Shown: positions 58,695 through 64,000 of the stretch, in pieces
Layout of the letters: each line of letters opens with the position of its first letter
Position numbering within the stretch: position 1 is the stretch's first letter
Source of the DNA: Armatimonadota bacterium
Lineage (GTDB): Bacteria; Armatimonadota; Fimbriimonadia; Fimbriimonadales; Fimbriimonadaceae
DNA: 64,000 bases
Reading direction: 5' to 3'
Assembly: GCA_016125185.1 (NCBI GenBank)
Contig: WGMG01000007.1
Location: 186,001 to 250,000, forward strand
Translations under genes and position numbers: made by a program
The notes under the pieces: generated by a model
The model's database searches: none
The model's input: only the letters and a program-made list of their open reading frames with translations
Told to the model about the DNA's origin: nothing

Positions 58695-60479
58695 ATGTCA
58701 ATTACTAAGAAGACAATCCGCTCGACTTCCGGGCGATTACCCATTACGGGTTTGTCACTCTCTGCAGGGGTTCTATTACTAGCGGCGGGGCTATTGGCCA
58801 AAACGCCGGCGCTATTGGCGAAAAAGCAAGGCATCCCTACGAATCCGCAGGCGACGGCCACGGTTCCACCGGCGACCTTCGCGACTTGGTTCCAATCGGG
58901 CTCACCGAGTTTGAACGGCATCGTGAACCCGGCGAACAGCATTACGTTCCCGAATAATCCGGGGCTGGCGAATGTGGACTTCTATCAGTGGTCGTATCAA
59001 ATGTTCTTGTGGGCGACATCTCCGGCTCCGGCCACTTACGGCGGGGGAGGCGGTCGAGTGTTCAACTCACCGGTTTTCTACGACATTTCGCCGCCCGATG
59101 CGATGAACAATCGAACCTTCATTCCGCATACTCCTGGCTTTATCTCGTTCGCCGCTCTCCGTGCGGCGCAGGTCGGATTCCACGGTCTTCCGGTCATCAC
59201 GAGCAAGAAGGGCACGATCTTTGAGGTCGAGAAGCCGAAGGTGATGCCCAGCGGCCGATTCCTGGTGCGTAACAGCGCGGGTGCGTCGGTCGAGGTCGCG
59301 AAAGCGTCGATTGTCCGAGGCAAGGTTCGGTTCACCGATGCGAAGGGCAAGACGATTTCAAACGCGCGGATGATGATTCAGTCCAACGCGCCGCAGAGCC
59401 ACATTGCCCAGAAGATCACGATCAATAAGAAGATCGTCTTTTTCGACTTCTTTGGGAATGTGATCGACACCGAGGAAGGACAGGCCGATGGCGGCGCGCT
59501 GTTGAGCCAAGGCGGACGCCTGATCTACTACATCACAATGTGCAACGACGTGTTCGCTTATATGCGAACCGGCGCGGTGGACGGTGGTATCACTCCGGCC
59601 CCGACTCAGTTCCCGACGACACAGGCGGCGCTGGACAAGATCACGGCGTATGCGGCGACCAAGGGTAAGACGTTCCCTGATCCCGAGGCATTGGCGATCG
59701 AGTTGAAGAGCTCTTGGATCGAGGCGGACAGTCTGCCGAATGCGAGTCAGTACATCACGATTAAAGCGACGATTCCGACCTATGACAAGTCGAATCCAAA
59801 GCATTGGGTGGCGACGGGCAAGACGACGAAGACTTTAGCCTTGATCGGAATGCATGTGGTGGGAAGCGCGAAGGGGCATCCAGAGATGATCTGGTCGACC
59901 TTCGAGCACTTTGGGAATACGCCGGATGCGACGTATACCTACAACGCGACCTCGGGCGCGAACCCGCACACGATCACCCAAAACACGGTTGGATCGTGGC
60001 TGTTCTGCAAGTCCGGCGCGACCAATCCCTCGGCGAACTTCAACATGGCGATTCAGGGCGCGAGCGGGGCGGACATCGTGGCCTTTGGTGCGGCCAACAT
60101 TGGTCCGACGAACACGATTCGCTTCAAGCCATGGGGAAGCTCTAATAACCAGAAGCCAAACCCCCTGATTTCGAGCGTAGCGGCGTCGAACACGCAGATT
60201 CTGTCGATGAATAACAGTGTGCGAGGTCAGCTCATCTCGGGCGACGTTCGTAAGAACTACTTCTTTATGGGCGCGACGTGGACGGCGGGCGGCGCATCAC
60301 CGACAGGAGGATTCCCGACCGGCAACGAAGTGGGCACGAGCCAGTTGGCGAACTCGACGATGGAGACCTTCCAGATCACCACGTCTGCGTTCGACTCGAC
60401 GAACAACTGTTTCTTCTGCCACGGCTCGAACCAGGTGAGCGTGAGCCACGTTTATAACCACTTGAAACCTCTCTTCTAA
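58695..60479 (+). CDS. Exported protein with one C-terminal CxxCH haem motif
   Basis: A 594-residue protein with an N-terminal export signal (ITGLSLSAGVLLLAAGLLA). The only haem-type motif is CFFCHGSN near the C-terminus. Other blocks: VDFYQWSYQMFLWATSP, FHGLPVITSKKGTIFE, LALIGMHVVGSAKGHPEMIWSTFEHFGN and KNYFFMGATWTAGG. I recall similar ALIGMHVV...WSTFEH proteins among uncharacterised cytochrome-like families. The start at 58695 has GAGGAA upstream. It has its own promoter, dyad and terminator, and lies before another CxxCH protein gene. Confidence 0.7.
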   Translation: MSITKKTIRSTSGRLPITGLSLSAGVLLLAAGLLAKTPALLAKKQGIPTNPQATATVPPATFATWFQSGSPSLNGIVNPANSITFPNNPGLANVDFYQWSYQMFLWATSPAPATYGGGGGRVFNSPVFYDISPPDAMNNRTFIPHTPGFISFAALRAAQVGFHGLPVITSKKGTIFEVEKPKVMPSGRFLVRNSAGASVEVAKASIVRGKVRFTDAKGKTISNARMMIQSNAPQSHIAQKITINKKIVFFDFFGNVIDTEEGQADGGALLSQGGRLIYYITMCNDVFAYMRTGAVDGGITPAPTQFPTTQAALDKITAYAATKGKTFPDPEALAIELKSSWIEADSLPNASQYITIKATIPTYDKSNPKHWVATGKTTKTLALIGMHVVGSAKGHPEMIWSTFEHFGNTPDATYTYNATSGANPHTITQNTVGSWLFCKSGATNPSANFNMAIQGASGADIVAFGAANIGPTNTIRFKPWGSSNNQKPNPLISSVAASNTQILSMNNSVRGQLISGDVRKNYFFMGATWTAGGASPTGGFPTGNEVGTSQLANSTMETFQITTSAFDSTNNCFFCHGSNQVSVSHVYNHLKPLF

Positions 60480-60493
60480 GCAGACCAAAACTG

Positions 60494-60535
60494 ACCCGGC
60501 CGGACTCATTTGTCTGGACCGGGTTCTTCGTTTTT
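60494..60535 (+). terminator. Rho-independent terminator of the haem-motif protein gene
   Basis: An ACCCGG...CCGGGT stem with one bulge, about 15 bases past the stop, followed by TCTTCGTTTTT. Confidence 0.65.
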
Positions 60536-60610
60536 GGACGAATCGAGAACAAAATTGGATTAATTGGGAAGAAAGTACGGGTTCGCGAGAGCATCGAGAA
60601 ATCACTCGGT

Positions 60611-60616
60611 TACACT
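60611..60616 (+). promoter_or_regulatory. Candidate leaderless -10 box, DUF1553 protein
   Basis: TACACT six bases before the ATG at 60623. Confidence 0.5.
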
Positions 60617-60622
60617 AGGCAC

Positions 60623-63600
60623 ATGAACGCAAAGTGGCGCGACCGTTTTGCTTTGGCCACTTCGGTTGGTCTGCTCGCTGCCGGTTTCTTGAGTGCTCAG
60701 GCCAGTAAGAAAGTACCGGAAAAGCTTGATTATAATCGCGACGTCCGTCCGATCATCACGAAGTGCTTTACCTGCCACGGTCCGAGTGCGGAAGAGAGCG
60801 CCGCTGGCCTTCACCTCGATAACTTTAAGGGCGCCACGAAGAAGCTGGACAGTGGCATGTTTGCGATCGTGCCGGGCCACCCAGAGAAGAGCGAGCTGAT
60901 CACGCGCATCAACGCCACCGATGATTCGCTGATGCCTCCGGCGGATAGCCACAAGACTCTGTCAAAGGATGAGAAGAAGGTCCTTTACGACTGGATCGCG
61001 CAGGGCGCGGAATATAAGGAGCATTGGGCTTTTGTGAAGCCGGTTCGGCCTACTCCGCCGACGGTGAAAGATGCTAAGTGGGTCACCAACGACATCGACC
61101 GATTTATTCTCGCCAAGCTTGAAAAGAACAATTTGACGCCGGAGCCACAGGCGGATAAGCGAACCTTGATCCGCCGTGTGACGCTGGATTTGACGGGCTT
61201 GCCCGCGACGCCGAAGGAAGTGGACGCTTTCTTGGCCGACAAATCGAAAGGTGCCTATGAGAAGGTTGTTGACCGGTTGCTCAAGTCGCCCCGATACGGC
61301 GAGCGCATGGCGATGGACTGGATGGACTATTCGCGCTATGCGGACAGCAACGGCTATCAGGCTGACTTTCAGCGGTTCCAGTCGCGATGGCGAGATTGGG
61401 TGATCAACGCCTACAACTCGAATATGCCGTACGACGAGTTTACGGTCGATCAGATTGCGGGCGACTTGTTACCGAACGCGACGACCCAACAGAAGTTGGC
61501 GACGGCGTTCAACCGCAACCACCGAATCAACACGGAGGGCGGCGTCATCGCCGAGGAGTGGCGCATCGAGAATGTGATCGACCGCGTGGAGACGACTTCG
61601 GCGGTGTGGCTTGGCTTGACCGCGGGTTGCGCGCGATGCCATGACCATAAGTACGACCCGTTGACCCAGAAGGACTTTTACAGCCTGTGCGCGTACTTCA
61701 ACAACGTGCCCGAGTCGGGAACCGGCGTCGAGCAACCGGTGAACCATCCGCCGCTCTTGAAGGCGGCAACGCCGACGGAAGAGGCGACGCTCTCGACGCT
61801 TCGCAAGCAGATTCAGGGGCTGGACAAACAGATGGACGCCCGGCTGACGGCCAATGCGCCGGAAGCGGCGAAGTGGACACCCGAAGCTCCGGTGCCAACG
61901 GTTGAGCAGGGCTTGGCGGGACGGTTTGTGTTCACGCCGGAGACGCAGGCGAACTACAAGCTGGAGGGCCAGACGAAGTTCGATTTGGGACGAGCCAGCG
62001 GCTCAATCGCGATCGACGATAAGGGGTTTGCGGACCTCGGTAACGTCGGCGACTTCGACAAGGATCAGCCGTTCTCGTATGGCGCTTGGGTGCGAACTGA
62101 GACTGGGGAGGGCGCGCCGTTCTCGCGAATGGACGACGGCAACGATTATCGCGGCTGGGACTGCTTCTTGGCGGGTGGAAAGGTGATGGCGCACATCATC
62201 AATAAGTGGCCGGAGAACGCGCTGAAGATCGTCAGCAAGCCGATGATGCCCAAGAACGAATGGGTTCACCTCTTCTTTACTTACGATGGATCGCGCAAGC
62301 CGAGCGGCTTTAAGCTGTACATGGACGGCAAGCCGGTGGAGACCACGGTTGAGCAGGATTCGCTGAAGGACACGATCCGCACAACGGTCTCGACGAAAAT
62401 CGGGCGACGAACGACAGGCGAATTCTTCAAAGGTCAGGTCGACGACTTCAATATTTACAACCGCGTTTTGGACGCTTCGGAAGTAGCGAAACTGGCGAGC
62501 GCAAGCCCGGTGGCACGATTCGTCTCGATTCCGGCGGACAAGCGAACGGCCGAGCAGAAGCGAGCGATCGAAGAGTATTGGTCGCTCCATCACGACACGA
62601 CGTACGCGAAGCTGAGCGAGCAGGCGTCAATGGCCTCGACGAAGGAGAAGACGCTCGACGACTCGATTCCCGACGTGATGGTGATGGCGGAGATGCCGAA
62701 ACCGCGCGATTGCTACGTGCTGATCCGCGGCGAGTACGACAAGCACGGACCGAAGGTTGAGCCAGCTCTGCCCTCCTTCCTTCCTCCGATGCCGAAGGGG
62801 TACCCGAACAACCGACTTGGTTTGGCCGAGTGGATCGTTTCGCCGGACAACCCGCTGATGTCGCGGGTGACGGTCAATCGATTCTGGGAGCGATTCTTTG
62901 GTCGCGGCCTGGTGGATACGATCGAGGACTTTGGTACCCGGGCAGACTGGCCCACCCATCCTGAACTTTTGGATTACTTGGCGACCGAGTTTATCCGCCT
63001 GAAGTGGGACCAAAAGGCGTTCATCAAAGAAATGGTGATGAGTTCGACGTATCGACAGTCGTCGAATATCTCGGTAGCAAAGCTGGCGGCGGACCCCCAG
63101 AACAAGCTGTTGTCGCGCGGACCTCGGTTCCGACTTCCGGGTGAAGTGATTCGCGACCAGGCGCTGTTTGCCAGCGGCCTGTTGGTGGAGAAGATCGGCG
63201 GACCTCCCGTTCGACCCTACATGCCGGAAGGAATTTGGGACGAGACGAACGTTTACGGCAACCTGCGCAACTACAAACACGACATGGGCGATGGTCTGTA
63301 CCGACGAAGTTTGTACACGATTTGGAAGCGAACGGCGGCCCCGCCGAACATGCTCCTGTTCGACGTTCCGTCGCGAGAAACCTGCCGGGTTCACCGGGCA
63401 AGAACGGACACGCCGTTGCAGGCGCTGACGCTGATGAACGACGAGACGTACGTGGAGGCGGCGCGAGTGCTGGCGGAGCGGATGATCAAGGAAGGCGGCG
63501 CGACGCCGGAAGGGCGCATTAAGGTCGGCTTTGAGCGGGTGCTATCGCGAATGCCAACGGATGCCGAGCTGAAGCTGATGGCGGCGAACGTGAAGAAGCG

Positions 63601-63757
63601 CGTGGCGCACTTCAAGGGCGACTCGGCGGCGGCCACGAAACTGATCGAAACCGGCGCATCGCCGGTGGACAAGACCATCGACCCGAGCGAACTCGCGGCT
63701 TACACTTTGACGGCCAGCACCTTGCTGAACCTCGACGAGACACTGAATAAGGATTAG
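60623..63757 (+). CDS. Planctomycete-type cytochrome/DUF1549/LamG/DUF1553 protein
   Basis: A 1044-residue exported protein. Order: signal peptide; a haem-binding domain with CFTCHGPSAEE near residue 50 (PSCyt1 type); DUF1549 (WAFVKPVRP, RRVTLDLTGLPATPKEVDAFL, AMDWMDYSRYADSNGYQ, about 130-350); a LamG/concanavalin-like sandwich (about 430-620); DUF1553 (LAEWIVSPDNPLMSRVTVNRFWERFFGRG, TAPPNMLLFDVPSRETCRVHRARTDTPLQALTLMND, about 720-990). These proteins are always paired with DUF1501 and are thought to act in degradation of complex sulfated or plant glycans. The DUF1501 gene follows by two bases. Confidence 0.9.
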   Translation: MNAKWRDRFALATSVGLLAAGFLSAQASKKVPEKLDYNRDVRPIITKCFTCHGPSAEESAAGLHLDNFKGATKKLDSGMFAIVPGHPEKSELITRINATDDSLMPPADSHKTLSKDEKKVLYDWIAQGAEYKEHWAFVKPVRPTPPTVKDAKWVTNDIDRFILAKLEKNNLTPEPQADKRTLIRRVTLDLTGLPATPKEVDAFLADKSKGAYEKVVDRLLKSPRYGERMAMDWMDYSRYADSNGYQADFQRFQSRWRDWVINAYNSNMPYDEFTVDQIAGDLLPNATTQQKLATAFNRNHRINTEGGVIAEEWRIENVIDRVETTSAVWLGLTAGCARCHDHKYDPLTQKDFYSLCAYFNNVPESGTGVEQPVNHPPLLKAATPTEEATLSTLRKQIQGLDKQMDARLTANAPEAAKWTPEAPVPTVEQGLAGRFVFTPETQANYKLEGQTKFDLGRASGSIAIDDKGFADLGNVGDFDKDQPFSYGAWVRTETGEGAPFSRMDDGNDYRGWDCFLAGGKVMAHIINKWPENALKIVSKPMMPKNEWVHLFFTYDGSRKPSGFKLYMDGKPVETTVEQDSLKDTIRTTVSTKIGRRTTGEFFKGQVDDFNIYNRVLDASEVAKLASASPVARFVSIPADKRTAEQKRAIEEYWSLHHDTTYAKLSEQASMASTKEKTLDDSIPDVMVMAEMPKPRDCYVLIRGEYDKHGPKVEPALPSFLPPMPKGYPNNRLGLAEWIVSPDNPLMSRVTVNRFWERFFGRGLVDTIEDFGTRADWPTHPELLDYLATEFIRLKWDQKAFIKEMVMSSTYRQSSNISVAKLAADPQNKLLSRGPRFRLPGEVIRDQALFASGLLVEKIGGPPVRPYMPEGIWDETNVYGNLRNYKHDMGDGLYRRSLYTIWKRTAAPPNMLLFDVPSRETCRVHRARTDTPLQALTLMNDETYVEAARVLAERMIKEGGATPEGRIKVGFERVLSRMPTDAELKLMAANVKKRVAHFKGDSAAATKLIETGASPVDKTIDPSELAAYTLTASTLLNLDETLNKD

Positions 63758-63759
63758 AG

Positions 63760-64000
63760 ATGCACAACGACTACCATCTGCAGGACCGATTCAACCGGCG
63801 CACATTTTTGAAGCGAACCGGAGGGGTCGGAATGGCCGCCCTCCTCGGGATGCTCTCGGGCGATAGCTTTGGCGCGTCCATGATTCAGGCGGCTCAGAGC
63901 ACGGACAAGAACCCTTGGGCGGGTAAGCGATTCGGCGGTCTGCCGCAGTTCCCGCAGTTCAAACCGAAGGCGAACCGCGTCATCTATCTGTTCCAGTCGG
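63760..64000 (+). CDS. DUF1501 protein, N-terminal 80 residues (cut by window edge)
   Basis: The start of a DUF1501 (sulfatase-like) protein with a twin-arginine signal: FNRRTFLKRTGGVGMAALLG. It continues with KANRVIYLFQSG, the usual first strand of the domain. It begins two bases after the DUF1553 gene, the standard pair. The rest lies beyond the window. Confidence 0.85.
   Translation, partial: MHNDYHLQDRFNRRTFLKRTGGVGMAALLGMLSGDSFGASMIQAAQSTDKNPWAGKRFGGLPQFPQFKPKANRVIYLFQS

Noticed and set aside
1-64000. CRISPR arrays, insertion sequences or prophage ends
   Set aside because: No spaced direct repeats, transposase or integrase frames or long terminal inverted repeats were noticed on reading; a computed repeat search was not possible.

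Overview
The window reads as a chromosomal segment of a heterotrophic bacterium of the Armatimonadota, most like Fimbriimonadia. The basis is the pairing of pseudopilins carrying an [10 protein letters not shown] continuation after the [12 protein letters not shown] cleavage motif and a late H-x9-DG-like motif, a planctomycete-type cytochrome/DUF1549/DUF1553 protein followed by a DUF1501 protein, many twin-arginine Gfo/Idh/MocA oxidoreductases, and unusual glycosidases (GH63, GH106, GH127, GH13, GH5-like). Placement is inference from gene content; there is no rRNA, tRNA, CRISPR array, transposase or phage gene that I can see.

Layout. 1-4.6 kb (minus): a sugar-acid operon (KdaD-like 2-keto-3-deoxy-pentonate dehydratase, YjhG-type D-xylonate dehydratase, SDR dehydrogenase, GH63-like glucosidase), a Weimberg-type pentose oxidation route. 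4.8-10.2 kb: a divergent DNA-damage module, a stand-alone LigD-type 3'-phosphoesterase against an ImuB-like/DnaE2 mutasome, both starting from the same 20-bp TAGTR-N10-TACTA element. 10.2-12.5 kb (minus): DM13, DM13, ECF sigma, zinc anti-sigma, with an ECF-type GGAAC/CGTC promoter in front. 12.6-23.5 kb: GH106, a HisC-like aminotransferase, a cupin-MetY-CoA-binding operon, GH13, GrpB, Gfo/Idh and DUF1080. 23.7-31.5 kb: MarR, pseudopilin plus lipoprotein, halogenase-like flavoprotein, GH127, subtilase. 31.5-32.2 kb: about 730 bp without a convincing gene. 32.2-34.6 kb: two tandem REC/HD-GYP regulators. 34.7-37.9 kb (minus): VOC proteins with an AraC regulator, AIM24, DUF4166 plus membrane protein. 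38-42.5 kb: two S10-type peptidases flank a MerT-like transporter and a pseudopilin that share a CsoR-type operator. 42.6-48 kb: Gfo/Idh, L33, L32, two unknown genes, YajQ, HisC. 48.3-54 kb: a tightly coupled sugar operon (Ycf46-like AAA, nucleotidyltransferase, glucuronokinase-like GHMP kinase, two isomerases, one dehydrogenase). 54.4-58.5 kb: GH5-like hydrolase, DUF2156, YciI, GNAT. 58.7-64 kb: a haem-motif protein, the DUF1549/DUF1553 protein and a DUF1501 protein cut by the window edge.

How it works together. Most genes serve capture and oxidation of plant or microbial polysaccharide sugars (rhamnose, arabinose, xylose, uronic acids) plus surface and signalling functions (pseudopilins, c-di-GMP proteins). 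Two organisational habits stand out: genes in operons overlap by 4 bases (ATGA, GTGA, TTGA) or by one base (TGATG), and at least sixteen genes have a TAnnnT box 6-8 bases before the start codon, the signature of leaderless transcription. The most promising undescribed elements are the shared mutasome/phosphoesterase box, the CsoR-type operator in front of a pseudopilin, the ECF-DM13 operon and the glucuronokinase-like operon.
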